DNA of 48,063 nucleotides from Gammaproteobacteria bacterium (GCA_003132025.1 PKWJ01000044.1:102826-150888), one strand, 5' to 3'; positions 24,791-33,533 are shown, numbered from the stretch's first letter. Notes: generated by a model not told the origin, from the sequence alone. Program-made: numbers and translations.

Positions 24791-25188
24791 GCTACCGCGG
24801 CGGTTGCATGTGCGGACGGGTGCGTTATGAAGCCCGCGGTGAAGCCAGCAACCTGTGCTTCTGCCACTGCGAGAGCTGCCGGCGCGCGATCGGCGCGCCG
24901 ATGGTTCCCTGGGGCACCTTCGCAGCGGAAAATTTCTCGATCGTGCGGGGACAACTGGCCGAGTACCACTCCTCGCCAAGCGTCACGCGCGGCTTCTGCG
25001 CCGATTGCGGTACATCGCTGACGTACCGACGCGAGGAACGGGACGGCGAGATCGACGTGACGCTGTCGAGCCTCGACGACCCTGGCCTGCTCACGCCGCA
25101 GGTGCACATCTGGGTCGAGGACAAGCCTGCGTGGATGATCGTCGCTGACGGCCGGCCGCAGTTTGCCACGTCAGCTAAACCGCCGTGA
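24778..25188 (+). CDS. GFA family zinc protein (CENP-V/GFA domain)
   Basis: 136-aa Mss4-like zinc-binding protein of the glutathione-dependent formaldehyde-activating family. The cysteine pairs are CMCGRVRYE, CFCHCESCRRAIG and FCADCGTSLTY. The family is named after an S-hydroxymethylglutathione synthase, but most members have no shown activity. A second GFA gene lies at 40.5 kb. It overlaps the HAD gene in front and the EamA gene behind. Confidence 0.88.
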   Translation: MPALSYRGGCMCGRVRYEARGEASNLCFCHCESCRRAIGAPMVPWGTFAAENFSIVRGQLAEYHSSPSVTRGFCADCGTSLTYRREERDGEIDVTLSSLDDPGLLTPQVHIWVEDKPAWMIVADGRPQFATSAKPP

Positions 25189-25619
25189 CGGAGTCATGGT
25201 CATGGTTTGGCTGGGCGCTGCTGTCGGCGGTATTCGCCGCCCTGACCGCGGTGTTTGCCAAGGTGGGCGTCCAGGGCGTGGATTCGGACCTGGCCACGCT
25301 GATCCGCACTGCGGTGATCATCGCCGCGCTGGGCTGCTTCGTCTGGGTCACGGGCCGATGGCGTAATCCGTCGGAGATCGGCTCCAGAACCTGGTGGTTC
25401 CTGACGCTGTCGGGGCTGGCTACCGGCGCCTCCTGGGTGTGCTACTTCCGGGCGCTCAAGCTGGGCGCGGCGTCGAAGGTCGCACCGGTCGACAAGCTCA
25501 GTGTGGTACTGGTGGCAGTATTCGCCTACCTGTTTCTGGCCGAACGGCCATCGCTGCGCGACTGGATCGGCATCACCCTGGTTGGCGCCGGCGTGGTGGT
25601 GCTGGCACTGAAGCGCTGA
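25185..25619 (+). CDS. Half-size EamA transporter
   Basis: 144 aa with about five hydrophobic segments and a single EamA (DMT superfamily) repeat; full DMT exporters have two and about 300 aa. FRALKLGAASKVAPVDKLSVVLV and LVGAGVVVLAL are typical of the repeat. Half-size members are thought to work as dimers. The GTG start overlaps the preceding TGA as GTGA. The substrate is unknown. Confidence 0.88.
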   Translation: MTESWSWFGWALLSAVFAALTAVFAKVGVQGVDSDLATLIRTAVIIAALGCFVWVTGRWRNPSEIGSRTWWFLTLSGLATGASWVCYFRALKLGAASKVAPVDKLSVVLVAVFAYLFLAERPSLRDWIGITLVGAGVVVLALKR

Positions 25620-25629
25620 ACGCATCGCA

Positions 25630-26214
25630 ATGGGCAAGAGCAGGCTGGAAGCCTTCAGTGACGGCGTCATCGCCATCCTGATCACGATCATGGTGCTGGA
25701 GCTGAAAGTGCCCGAGGGCGCACAGTTCCGCTCGCTGATTCCGGTGATACCGCTGTTCCTGAACTACGCCCTGAGTTTCATTTACCTGGGAATCTATTGG
25801 AACAACCATCACCATCTGCTGCATGCCTGCGATCGGGTCACCGGAGCGATCCTCTGGGCCAATCTGCACCTGCTGTTCTGGTTGTCGCTGATTCCGGTCA
25901 CGACGGCCTGGATGAGCGAGAACCACAACGCCGCGGCGCCGTCCGCGCTCTACGGTGCGGATCTGCTGATGGCGGCCATTGCCTACTTCATGCTCGAGCA
26001 ACTGATCATCGTATCGCAGGGCCGCGAGTCGCTGCTGAAACGGGCGTTGGGCCGCGACCTGAAAGGCAAGCTGTCGCCGGCGTTGTACCTGAGCGCCATC
26101 GTGGCCGCATTCTGGTCGCCACTGGTGTCGCAATGCATCTATCTTCTGGTGGCGCTGCTGTGGATGATCCCGGACCGGCGTATCGAGCGCGTCGTGTCGG
26201 ATAGCAGGGAATGA
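25630..26214 (+). CDS. TMEM175-like (DUF1211) putative potassium channel
   Basis: 194-aa membrane protein with about five to six transmembrane segments. RLEAFSDGVIAILITIMVLEL near the start contains the FSDGV-AI signature of TMEM175, where this helix lines the pore. IYWNNHHHLLHACDRV is the second conserved block. Bacterial homologues conduct potassium as tetramers; the same role is inferred here. Its stop overlaps the next ATG (ATGA). Confidence 0.86.
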   Translation: MGKSRLEAFSDGVIAILITIMVLELKVPEGAQFRSLIPVIPLFLNYALSFIYLGIYWNNHHHLLHACDRVTGAILWANLHLLFWLSLIPVTTAWMSENHNAAAPSALYGADLLMAAIAYFMLEQLIIVSQGRESLLKRALGRDLKGKLSPALYLSAIVAAFWSPLVSQCIYLLVALLWMIPDRRIERVVSDSRE

Positions 26215-26681
26215 TGGCGGTAGCACAAGCCTTGATGTCGGCGCAGTCGCTGGCGCAGTACCTGCACCAGCAGATAGCACTGTCGCGCGCCATGGAGGTT
26301 GACGCCCTCGAGGTGAGCGAGGATTCGGTGCGACTGTCGGCGCCGCTGGCGCCCAACGTCAACCACCGTGCCACGGTATTCGGCGGCAGTGCCAGCGCGC
26401 TGGCGATCCTCGCCGCCTGGTCGCTGCTGCACGTGCGGCTGCGCGGCTTGTTCCCGCAGGTCTCGATCGTGATCCAGCGCCAGAGCACGAGTTACAATCG
26501 GCCCATCCAGGGCGCATTTTCCGCGCGCGCAGCGCTGGCGCATCCGGACGATTGGCCGCGGTTCGTGCGCCTGCTGGCGCGCAGGGGCAAGGCCAGGATC
26601 AGCGTCACGTCGACACTCGAGTATGCCGGCGAGCAGGTCGGTCAGTTCAGCGGGGATTTTGTCGCCTTCGATCAGCATTGA
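26211..26681 (+). CDS. YiiD C-terminal-type thioesterase
   Basis: 156-aa hot-dog-fold protein similar to the C-terminal domain of YiiD (PF09500). VRLSAPLAPNVNHRATVFGGSASALAILAAW is the family hallmark, with the helix after the HRATVFGGS turn forming the hot-dog sausage. No GNAT partner domain is fused, unlike E. coli YiiD. Coupled by ATGA to the TMEM175-like gene. The thioester substrate is unknown. Confidence 0.82.
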   Translation: MMAVAQALMSAQSLAQYLHQQIALSRAMEVDALEVSEDSVRLSAPLAPNVNHRATVFGGSASALAILAAWSLLHVRLRGLFPQVSIVIQRQSTSYNRPIQGAFSARAALAHPDDWPRFVRLLARRGKARISVTSTLEYAGEQVGQFSGDFVAFDQH

Positions 26682-26708
26682 CGCATCCGGTGCGTCATCG
26701 AGGACATC

Positions 26709-27089
26709 ATGCATAAGAGCAAACTGGCTGGTTTTATCATTGACTGCCAGGGCCCGGAGCTGGCAAGTGCCGCGGGATTCTGGGGCGGCGCGCTCGGCAT
26801 GGAGTTGCGAGCGTTGCCGCCGGAGGAAGCGGACAGTTACGTGCAGCTCGAGGATCCGCTGGGCGCACTGCACGTCGAGGTGCAGGCCGTCACGCACCCC
26901 AGTCGTGTGCACCTGGACATCGAGACCGACGACATCGAAGCGGAAGTGCGGCGGCTGGAGGCGCTGGGGGCGAGGCGCGTGGCACAGGTGAAGACCTGGT
27001 GGGTCATGGAAGCGCCAACCGGACATCGCTTCTGCGTGGTCAGGAATTCCTCACCCGGGTTTGCGCAGCAAGCCCGGCAGTGGCGCTGA
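26709..27089 (+). CDS. VOC family (glyoxalase-like) protein
   Basis: 126 aa, one vicinal-oxygen-chelate domain. GFIIDCQGPELASAAGFWGGALGMEL is the typical N-terminal beta-alpha-beta unit, and HVEVQAVTHPSRVHLDIETDD and GHRFCVV carry likely metal-site residues. The ligand set is not certain, so an enzyme or a binding protein is possible. The gene starts 27 bp after the thioesterase and ends 7 bp before the phosphoesterase start used here. Confidence 0.82.
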   Translation: MHKSKLAGFIIDCQGPELASAAGFWGGALGMELRALPPEEADSYVQLEDPLGALHVEVQAVTHPSRVHLDIETDDIEAEVRRLEALGARRVAQVKTWWVMEAPTGHRFCVVRNSSPGFAQQARQWR

Positions 27090-27096
27090 CCGCGGC

Positions 27097-27567
27097 GTGC
27101 TGCGTGTCGGTGTCATCTCCGACACCCACGGGTTACTGCGGCCACAAGCAACGGCGTTCCTGCAGGGTTGCGATCATATCGTTCACGGCGGCGACATCGG
27201 CGGCCCGCAGATCCTGGAGCAGCTGGCGGTGCTGGCCCCGGTGACGGCGGTGCGCGGCAACAACGATACCGAGCCCTGGGCGGCATCGCTGCCCGACACG
27301 GTGCTGCTGGAAATCGGCGGCGTGGGGATCTATGTCATCCACGATCTCCGGCAACTCAAGGCGCAAGCCCGCCCGGCCGGTGTACGCGTCATCGTGTCGG
27401 GCCACTCCCATAAGCCCAATATCTGCGAGCGCGATGGCGTGCTGTACGTGAATCCGGGCAGCGCCGGGCCGCGCCGCTTCAAGCTGCCGGTCAGCGTGGC
27501 GCAGCTGGTAATCCGCGGCAACGGTGTCACGCCTGAACTGATGGAGCTGCAGCTAGCGGCACGCTAG
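27097..27567 (+). CDS. YfcE/MJ0936-type metallophosphoesterase
   Basis: 156 aa from GTG 27097. Motifs are in order: VGVISDTHGLLRP, VHGGDIGGP, VRGNNDTEPW, VIVSGHSHKPNI and VNPGSAGPRRF. This is the calcineurin-like phosphodiesterase set of the YfcE family, active on artificial phosphodiesters; the natural substrate is unknown. A TTG at 27061 inside the VOC gene would add 12 residues that the family does not usually have. Confidence 0.88.
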   Translation: MLRVGVISDTHGLLRPQATAFLQGCDHIVHGGDIGGPQILEQLAVLAPVTAVRGNNDTEPWAASLPDTVLLEIGGVGIYVIHDLRQLKAQARPAGVRVIVSGHSHKPNICERDGVLYVNPGSAGPRRFKLPVSVAQLVIRGNGVTPELMELQLAAR

Positions 27568-27637
27568 CGGCGCGCCGACCCCGCTGCGAGGCCGATCGAC
27601 CACAGCGTCTGGCCGGGGTGCTACGATGGGCCCCGCT

Positions 27638-28003
27638 ATGAGTAAGCTCCTGGTTCATCTGCTGGTCAGCGCACTGCTGCTGTGGCTCGTCAGCCAGATC
27701 GTGACTGGAATTCACATCGCCAGCTTCGGCTACGCGCTGCTGGCGGCACTGGTGCTGGGCGTCGTGAATTTCCTGGTGCGGCCGATCCTGATCATCGTGA
27801 CGCTGCCGATCACGATCATCACGCTCGGCCTGTTCCTGATCGTGATCAACGCGCTGATGCTGATGCTCACCGGCGCCATCGTCCCGGGCTTCCAGGTGTC
27901 AGGTTTCGGCGCCGCACTGCTCGGCGGCCTGCTGCTGGGGTTGTTCAACCTGGCAGCGAGCGCGATATTGAACCGGTCCGCGCGCCGGCCACCGCTGGCG
28001 TAG
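27638..28003 (+). CDS. YvlD-like phage-holin-4-family membrane protein
   Basis: 121 aa with about four transmembrane helices. VLGVVNFLVRPILIIVTLPITIITLGLFL is the family signature (NxxxRP followed by the TLP-IT-GLF-I pattern). Despite the family name these are usually chromosomal membrane proteins with no phage link, and no phage genes are near. ATG 27638 is preferred over 27626 because the conserved sequence begins right after it. Confidence 0.86.
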   Translation: MSKLLVHLLVSALLLWLVSQIVTGIHIASFGYALLAALVLGVVNFLVRPILIIVTLPITIITLGLFLIVINALMLMLTGAIVPGFQVSGFGAALLGGLLLGLFNLAASAILNRSARRPPLA

Positions 28004-28024
28004 TCGCAGCGTCGAGGGATTGCC

Positions 28025-28444
28025 GTGACCGGTCGCCGAAAATATCGCGCCGCAGGCAGCTTCACCGTCACCATCAGGCCGCTGCAGAAACCCGAGATCG
28101 CGCCCGGGGTCAGCCTCGGCCGCATGGCTGTGGAAAAGCAGTTCGTCGGCGATCTGGTGGCGGGCGGCAAAGGCGAGATGCTCACCTCGATGACCGATAT
28201 TGCAGGCTCTGCCGCCTATGTCGCCATCGAGCGCGTGTCCGGCGTGCTGCAAGGACGGCGCGGCGGCTTCGTATTGCAGCACAGCGGTACCATGACACAC
28301 GGCGTGCAGCGGCTGTCGATTACGGTGGTGCCCGATTCCGGCGTGGATAAACTGGCCGGCATCGACGGTTCGTTCACGATCAACATCGTCGACGGCCAGC
28401 ATTTCTACGAGTTCGAATACTCGCTGCCGGCCGAACCGGGATAA
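28025..28444 (+). CDS. DUF3224 domain protein
   Basis: 139-aa beta-rich protein of the DUF3224 family. GEMLTSMTDIAGSAAYVAIERVSG, GGFVLQHSGTM and SGVDKLAGIDGSFTI are characteristic blocks. Members resemble an allene-oxide-cyclase-like barrel with no known activity. There is no signal peptide. It converges with the DUF493 gene after a 7-bp gap. Confidence 0.86.
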   Translation: MTGRRKYRAAGSFTVTIRPLQKPEIAPGVSLGRMAVEKQFVGDLVAGGKGEMLTSMTDIAGSAAYVAIERVSGVLQGRRGGFVLQHSGTMTHGVQRLSITVVPDSGVDKLAGIDGSFTINIVDGQHFYEFEYSLPAEPG

Positions 28445-28451
28445 GCGCGGC

Positions 28452-28721
28452 TCACAGCACCAGCATCACCTGCGGGCACTCTTTCAGTGCGGCGAACAAC
28501 TGCGCGATGTGCTCCGGGCTCTCGGCGCGGATCTGGTAGGTAATCCCGAGGAAGTTTCCCTGCGTCGAGGGGCGTTCGGTGACCGCGGCAAGATCGATCG
28601 GCCCGGCATGGCGTTCAACGATGGCATCGACCTGGCTGCGCACGCCATCTTCGACCCGCACCATGACCTTGATCGGGTAGTCGCAGGGGAAGCTGAGGCG
28701 TTCCGGGACGTCGCTGGTCAT
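28452..28721 (-). CDS. DUF493 (YbeD-like) protein
   Basis: 89 aa from ATG 28721, the normal size for YbeD. LSFPCDYPIKVMV, IVERHAG and the C-terminal NFLGITYQIRAESPEHIAQLFAALKECPQVMLVL match the ACT-like DUF493 fold. In E. coli ybeD sits beside lipB; here it is about 7 kb from lipA-lipB and on the opposite strand. A longer start at 28754 would overlap the region upstream of the aldo/keto reductase gene. Confidence 0.9.
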   Translation of the reverse strand: MTSDVPERLSFPCDYPIKVMVRVEDGVRSQVDAIVERHAGPIDLAAVTERPSTQGNFLGITYQIRAESPEHIAQLFAALKECPQVMLVL

Positions 28722-28816
28722 GAAGCGCAGTATTGCACCGACGCGGGCCGGCATGGAAAGGTTTCGCTATGATTGCGCCGCGACTTAAGTTATTGCACCG
28801 GTCGAGGACCTGCGGC

Positions 28817-29671
28817 ATGCATGCACCCGACGGCGCCCTGCGATTTCCGGGGCGCATTGGACTTGGAACCTGGGAGATGGGCGTCGACGCCGGGCAGCGT
28901 AAGCAGGAAATCGCCGCGGTGAAGCATGCGCTGGATGTCGGCTATCGGTTGCTGGATACGGCCGAGATGTATGCCGACGGCGGCGCCGAGCGCATCATCG
29001 GCAGCGCACTGCAGGCGTTCGGCGCCGAGCGGCGCGCCGAACTGTGCATCGTCAGCAAGGTGCTGCCCGGCAACGCCTCACGCAACGGCACCACGCGCGC
29101 CTGCGAGGCGTCCATCGAGCGCATGGGCTGCGACTATCTCGACCTGTATCTGCTGCATTGGCCGGGTCGGCATCCGTTGGCCGAGACCCTGCGCGGTTTC
29201 CACGACCTCATGCAGCGCGGATTGATCCGGCATTTTGGCGTAAGCAACTTCGACGTCGACAACCTGCAACGCTGGCTGCAGGCGCAGGAGCGGCTGGGCC
29301 TGCCGGCAGCCGCGCAATGCAACCAGCTCTATTACTGTATCTCGGCGCGCGGCATCGAGTTTCAGCTGCTGCCATGGCAGCGTGCGCACGCCATATCGAC
29401 CATGGCGTATTCACCGCTGGGCCGCGGTTCACTGACGCGCCACCCGCTGTTGCAGCGGCTCGGGCGCGAGCGCGGCGTGAGCGCAGCACAGATCGCGCTC
29501 GCCTGGTGCCTGCGCGAGCCGGAGGTGACCGCGATACCGAAGTCGGTAGACCCGGTGCGCATCGAGGACAACCTGCGGGCCGCGGAGCTGCGACTGACCG
29601 GGGCAGAGTTGGAGCGCATCGACCAGGCATTTCCGCCGCCGCACTCGAAGCGGCCGCTGGAGATGGTCTAG
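28817..29671 (+). CDS. Aldo/keto reductase
   Basis: NADPH-dependent oxidoreductase of 284 aa. The catalytic tetrad is Asp47 (LLDTAE), Tyr52 (MYADGG), Lys81 (IVSKVLP) and His114 (LLHWPG). HFGVSNFD, CNQLYYC and AIPKSVDP are cofactor-site blocks of the AKR superfamily. The start at 28817 has GAGGA upstream and fits the family N-terminus; in-frame ATGs at 28733 and 28769 extend it without homology. The substrate is unknown. Confidence 0.93.
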   Translation: MHAPDGALRFPGRIGLGTWEMGVDAGQRKQEIAAVKHALDVGYRLLDTAEMYADGGAERIIGSALQAFGAERRAELCIVSKVLPGNASRNGTTRACEASIERMGCDYLDLYLLHWPGRHPLAETLRGFHDLMQRGLIRHFGVSNFDVDNLQRWLQAQERLGLPAAAQCNQLYYCISARGIEFQLLPWQRAHAISTMAYSPLGRGSLTRHPLLQRLGRERGVSAAQIALAWCLREPEVTAIPKSVDPVRIEDNLRAAELRLTGAELERIDQAFPPPHSKRPLEMV

Positions 29672-29675
29672 GGGC

Positions 29676-30932
29676 TTGAAAGTGTTGCAGTACGATGCTT
29701 GCCAGCCGCGGCGACGCTGCGTGCTCGCGCCGCTCGGGTGCTGCGCGAGTGCGCTGCTCGCGCTCCTCGCCGCGCCGGCACAGGCCGTCGCCGCCGCGAG
29801 GCCGGCCTGCGATTACCTTTCGAAATCGGTGACCGCGCAGCCGGCCGGAGCGCTGCTGCTCGCCAGTTATCCGAGCGAGCGCAGCGGCGCACTGAGCAAC
29901 GCGGCGTTCACTTATGACAATTCGGTGGCGGCGATCGCGCTGGTGGCCTGCGGCCACACGCCACTGGCGCGCCGCATCGGCGATGCACTGTTGTTGGCGC
30001 TCGATCACGATCGCTACTGGCATGATGGCCGGCTGCGTAACGGCTACGCGGCGGGCGCGATCGGCGCGGCGCCGCTGAAACTTGCCGGATGGTGGGACCT
30101 GAAATCGCAGCGCTGGCTGGAAGATGATTACCAGGCCGGCAGCGACAGCGGCAACATCGCCTGGGCCATGCTGGCGCTGCTGACGCTGCATGCGGCCAGC
30201 GGCGATCAACGTTATCGCGACGGCGCGCTACGACTGGCGCGCTGGGTCGAGGGCACGCTCGACGCGCGCGGCGCCGGGGGATTCGTCGGCGGCTACTTCG
30301 GTCACGAGCCCGCACCGCAGCGTCAACGCTGGAAGTCCACCGAGCACAATACCGATCTGGCCGCAGCCTTCGGCTGGCTGGCGCGCGTGACCGGTGATGC
30401 GCATTGGCGGCAGCGCATGACGGTGGCGGCAGATTTTGTCGCCGCGATGTGGAACGCCGACTGCGGCTGCTACGCGGTCGGCACGGCAGAGGACGGGGTG
30501 ACGCTCAATCCGCTGCTGGCACTGGATGCCCAGGTGTGGCCGTTGATGGCGTTGCCCGGGGCCGCGAAACTGTCCGAGCCGCTACTGCAGACCGTTGATA
30601 GCAGGCTGCGGTTCCAGGCTGGTTACACCTACAGCGACGCCGGCGGCGGACTGTGGATCGAGGGCACCGCACAGGTGGCCGTGCTGCTCGAACTGCTGCA
30701 TCGGCAGGCGCCTGCCCGGACATTGCGCGCTGCGATCGAGGGCGAACGCACCGCGGACGGCGGTTACTACGCCACGGGTGCGGCGGCGATGCCTACCGGT
30801 TTCATGCTCGCCACCGACCCCAGCATGCCGCGGGTGTACTTTCACCTCGAACACCTGGGCGCGGCCGCATGGGCGGCGCTTGCTGATCGGGGCTACAACC
30901 CATTCAGCGGCGGTCGTCGCCTGGCCCGGTGA
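29676..30932 (+). CDS. Secreted protein, probable alpha/alpha-toroid fold
   Basis: 418 aa, family not securely recognised. A signal peptide (ALLALLAAPAQAVAA) ends near residue 41. The mature part has repeated helical units with aromatic and acidic motifs: AFTYDNSVAAIALVACG, NGYAAGAIG, SGNIAWAMLALLTLH, EHNTDLAAAFGWLARVTG and LWIEGTAQVAVLLELL. This pattern resembles six-hairpin glycosidases and lyases. GYYATGAAAMPTG is also seen in related unannotated proteins. The likely start is TTG 29676, 4 bp after the reductase stop. A carbohydrate role is inference. Confidence 0.72.
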   Translation: MKVLQYDACQPRRRCVLAPLGCCASALLALLAAPAQAVAAARPACDYLSKSVTAQPAGALLLASYPSERSGALSNAAFTYDNSVAAIALVACGHTPLARRIGDALLLALDHDRYWHDGRLRNGYAAGAIGAAPLKLAGWWDLKSQRWLEDDYQAGSDSGNIAWAMLALLTLHAASGDQRYRDGALRLARWVEGTLDARGAGGFVGGYFGHEPAPQRQRWKSTEHNTDLAAAFGWLARVTGDAHWRQRMTVAADFVAAMWNADCGCYAVGTAEDGVTLNPLLALDAQVWPLMALPGAAKLSEPLLQTVDSRLRFQAGYTYSDAGGGLWIEGTAQVAVLLELLHRQAPARTLRAAIEGERTADGGYYATGAAAMPTGFMLATDPSMPRVYFHLEHLGAAAWAALADRGYNPFSGGRRLAR

Positions 30933-30987
30933 CGGGTAGAATTCCGCACCAGCGTGCACGCCGCGCGCCTGCACAGGGGGTGGTGAC

Positions 30988-31824
30988 TTGGAAGCGTTGG
31001 TGAGCACCGAGTGGCTGGCGGCACAGCTACCGTCGAGCGATCTGATCGTATTCGACGCCAGCTGGTACCTGCCGGCGGAAGGGCGCGACCCGGCGGCGGA
31101 ATATCGGCAGGGGCATATTCCCGGCGCGCTGTTGTTCGACATCGATGCGATCGCCGATACCGAGTCGGCGCTGCCGCACATGGTGCCCACTGCCGCGCGC
31201 TTCGAGCACATGATCGGCGCACTGGGTGTGTCGGCCGCCAGCCGCGTGGTGTTCTACGATCAGAAGGGGATATTTTCCTCGGCGCGCGGCTGGTGGCTGA
31301 TGCGCCTGTTCGGCCACGAGCGCAGCGCGGTACTCGATGGCGGACTGCCAAAGTGGCGCCGCGAGGGGCGCGCGCTGGAGCAAGGCGCCGCGCCTGCGCC
31401 GGCACCCACGACCTATCGCGCCAGCCTGAATGCGCGCTATCTGCGCGGCCTGGGAGACGTGCTGCAGAATCTGCAGTCGCGGCGCGAGCTGTTGCTCGAT
31501 GCGCGCTCCGCCGACCGGTTTCATGCCCGCGTGGCCGAGCCGCGTGCCGGGATGCGCAGCGGCCACGTGCCCGGCGGCCGCAATCTACCGTACACGGAAC
31601 TGTTGAGCGCCGAACAGACACTGCTGCCCGCGGCGCAGCTGCGGGCGCGCTTCCAGGCGTGTGGCGTGGACGAGCACACTGCGGTCGTGACAAGTTGCGG
31701 TTCCGGACTGACGGCGGCCGTGCTCAGCCTCGGACTGCAAGTGGCTGGGCTGCCCATGGGAGCGCTGTACGACGGATCCTGGAGTGAGTGGGGCGCGCGT
31801 GCGGATACACCGATCGAAGTCTGA
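30988..31824 (+). CDS. Sulfurtransferase (3-mercaptopyruvate type, two rhodanese domains)
   Basis: 278 aa. An inactive N-terminal rhodanese domain (FDASWYLP, EYRQGHIPGALLFDID, VVFYDQKGIFSSARGWWLM) is followed by a catalytic C-terminal domain (LLLDARSADRF, SGHVPGGRNLPY). The active-site loop is SCGSGLTA with Cys237. The CGSG[VL]TA loop is that of mercaptopyruvate sulfurtransferases such as SseA rather than thiosulfate rhodaneses. TTG start with AGGGGG upstream. Cytoplasmic. Confidence 0.92.
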   Translation: MEALVSTEWLAAQLPSSDLIVFDASWYLPAEGRDPAAEYRQGHIPGALLFDIDAIADTESALPHMVPTAARFEHMIGALGVSAASRVVFYDQKGIFSSARGWWLMRLFGHERSAVLDGGLPKWRREGRALEQGAAPAPAPTTYRASLNARYLRGLGDVLQNLQSRRELLLDARSADRFHARVAEPRAGMRSGHVPGGRNLPYTELLSAEQTLLPAAQLRARFQACGVDEHTAVVTSCGSGLTAAVLSLGLQVAGLPMGALYDGSWSEWGARADTPIEV

Positions 31825-31910
31825 ACGCAAGACTGGCGCCAGGCAGCGACGCGTGGCGCGGCCCGGTCCGATGGCTTAGGGTAGCGGGCAATACCAACGA
31901 CAACCGATGC

Positions 31911-32450
31911 ATGGACGCGCAGTTACCAGTTCCCAGCGACAGCGCCCCGCCGGCGGCAGCACCCCGCAAGATCGACGGCTTGCGACTCATCGCGCTGTTT
32001 AAATTCGGCAAGGTGTTGCTGCTGATCGCCACCAGCTACGGGGTGCACAAGCTGCTGAACGCGGACCTGGTGGAACGCCTGTACAACTGGTCGGCTGAAC
32101 TGAGCGATGACCGCTTTGAACGCAAGCTGCTGATGCGGGCGCTGACCTGGGTCGAGGGCCTGGGCGCGAAGAGGATCCAGATATTTCTCGCGGTGACCAT
32201 CGCGTATGCCGCAGTGGCGCTGGCCGAGGGCATTGGTCTGTGGATGCGGCGCACCTGGGGTGAATGGCTGACAGTGACACTGACCAGCTCGCTGGTTCCA
32301 TTCGAGCTGTGGGAACTGATCACGCGGCCGCCGGGCCGGCGTCTGGCCTTGGGTATCACTCTGGCGCTCAATCTGCTGATCGTCTGGTATCTGGTGCGTC
32401 AGTTGCGTGCCGCGGTCGCCCGGCATCAAGCGCTGGATCCGAGCGGATGA
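31911..32450 (+). CDS. DUF2127 membrane protein
   Basis: 179 aa, about four transmembrane segments, DUF2127 family. LIALFKFGKVLLLIATSYGVHKLL is the family N-terminal helix and LAEGIGLWMRRTWGEWLTVTLTSSLVPFELWEL the central signature. Function unknown. The ATG at 31911 follows an 86-bp gap containing a perfect palindrome CTGGCGCCAG (31833-31842). Its TGA overlaps the next gene. Confidence 0.85.
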   Translation: MDAQLPVPSDSAPPAAAPRKIDGLRLIALFKFGKVLLLIATSYGVHKLLNADLVERLYNWSAELSDDRFERKLLMRALTWVEGLGAKRIQIFLAVTIAYAAVALAEGIGLWMRRTWGEWLTVTLTSSLVPFELWELITRPPGRRLALGITLALNLLIVWYLVRQLRAAVARHQALDPSG

Positions 32451-33511
32451 TGAGACAACGCCCGGCGGCAGGGTTGCTGTTGGCCGTAAGCGTCGCCGCC
32501 GCGGCCGCGATGCGGCCTGCCTCGGCGGCGCCGGTGCCTGCGGCCGCAGCTCCGCACTATGGCTTCGTCACGCAGATCCGTCTGGCCGGCGATGGCGGGT
32601 GGGACTACCTGTCGATTGATGCGGCGTCTCGACGGCTCTACGTCGCGCATGGCGATCACGTCGATGTGGTCGACATCGATCACAACACGTTCGTCGGCCG
32701 CATCGACGATACCCAGGGCGTGCACGGTGTCGCGATTGCGCACCCGGTGGGTCGCGGCTACGCCAGCGACGGCCAGCCCTCGCAGGCCAGCATCATCGAC
32801 CTGGACACCCTGGCGACGATCGCGCGCGTCGCAACCGGAGATGGTCCGGATGCGATTGTCTACGAGCCGGGCCGCAACGAGGTCTACACCTTCAATGGCC
32901 GGGGCCATTCAGCGACGGTGTTCGATGCGCAAGGCGGCAATGTGGTCGCGACCATCGCGCTGCCCGGCCGACCCGAGTTCGCGGTGGCCGACGCCGCCTC
33001 AGGCCGCGTCTACGACAATATCGAGGACAAGAACCTGATCGTGGCGATCGATGTGCGCAGCCATGCCATCGTCGATCAATGGCCGATTGCACCCGGCGAG
33101 AGCGCGAGCGGCATTGACATCGACGCCGCGCATCACCGGCTGTTCGTCGGCTGTCACAATCAGCGCATGCTGATGATCGACGCCGGCAATGGTCGCGTGA
33201 TTGCCTCGGTGCCGATCGGCCGGGGCGTGGATGCGAGCGCGTTTGATCCCGGTACACAGCTGGCGTTCAGCTCCACCGGCGAGGGCACGGTGACGATCGC
33301 GCACGAGGATTCACCGGAAAAGCTCAGCGTAGTGCAGACACTGCAGACGCAGCCCGGCGCGCGCACCATGGCGCTGGATCCGAGTACGCACAATATCTAT
33401 CTTGCGACCGCAGACCTCGCGCCCGCGCCCGCCGGATCGGCGTCCGGGCGGCCGACGATCGTACCGGGCAGCTTTCGGATACTGGTCTATGGCCCGCCGT
33501 CGACCCCGTAG
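32447..33511 (+). CDS. Secreted YncE-like beta-propeller protein
   Basis: 354 aa with a signal peptide (LLLAVSVAAAAAMRPASA). The rest is a seven-bladed-type propeller with repeated blade motifs (RLYVAHGDHVDVVDID, TLATIARVATGDGPDAIVYEP, EVYTFNGRG, RVYDNIEDKNLIVAID, RLFVGCHNQRMLMID). Related to the YVTN/YncE family of periplasmic binding proteins. Coupled to DUF2127 by an ATGATGA overlap, which suggests joint expression. It converges with the DUF1501 gene. Confidence 0.86.
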   Translation: MMRQRPAAGLLLAVSVAAAAAMRPASAAPVPAAAAPHYGFVTQIRLAGDGGWDYLSIDAASRRLYVAHGDHVDVVDIDHNTFVGRIDDTQGVHGVAIAHPVGRGYASDGQPSQASIIDLDTLATIARVATGDGPDAIVYEPGRNEVYTFNGRGHSATVFDAQGGNVVATIALPGRPEFAVADAASGRVYDNIEDKNLIVAIDVRSHAIVDQWPIAPGESASGIDIDAAHHRLFVGCHNQRMLMIDAGNGRVIASVPIGRGVDASAFDPGTQLAFSSTGEGTVTIAHEDSPEKLSVVQTLQTQPGARTMALDPSTHNIYLATADLAPAPAGSASGRPTIVPGSFRILVYGPPSTP

Positions 33512-33533
33512 TCGACGCACGCGTGCAGCCGCA

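Noticed and set aside
27638-28003. Phage holin, hinting at a prophage
   Set aside because: The YvlD-like family is named after holins but is mostly chromosomal, and no phage structural, integrase or lysis gene lies near.
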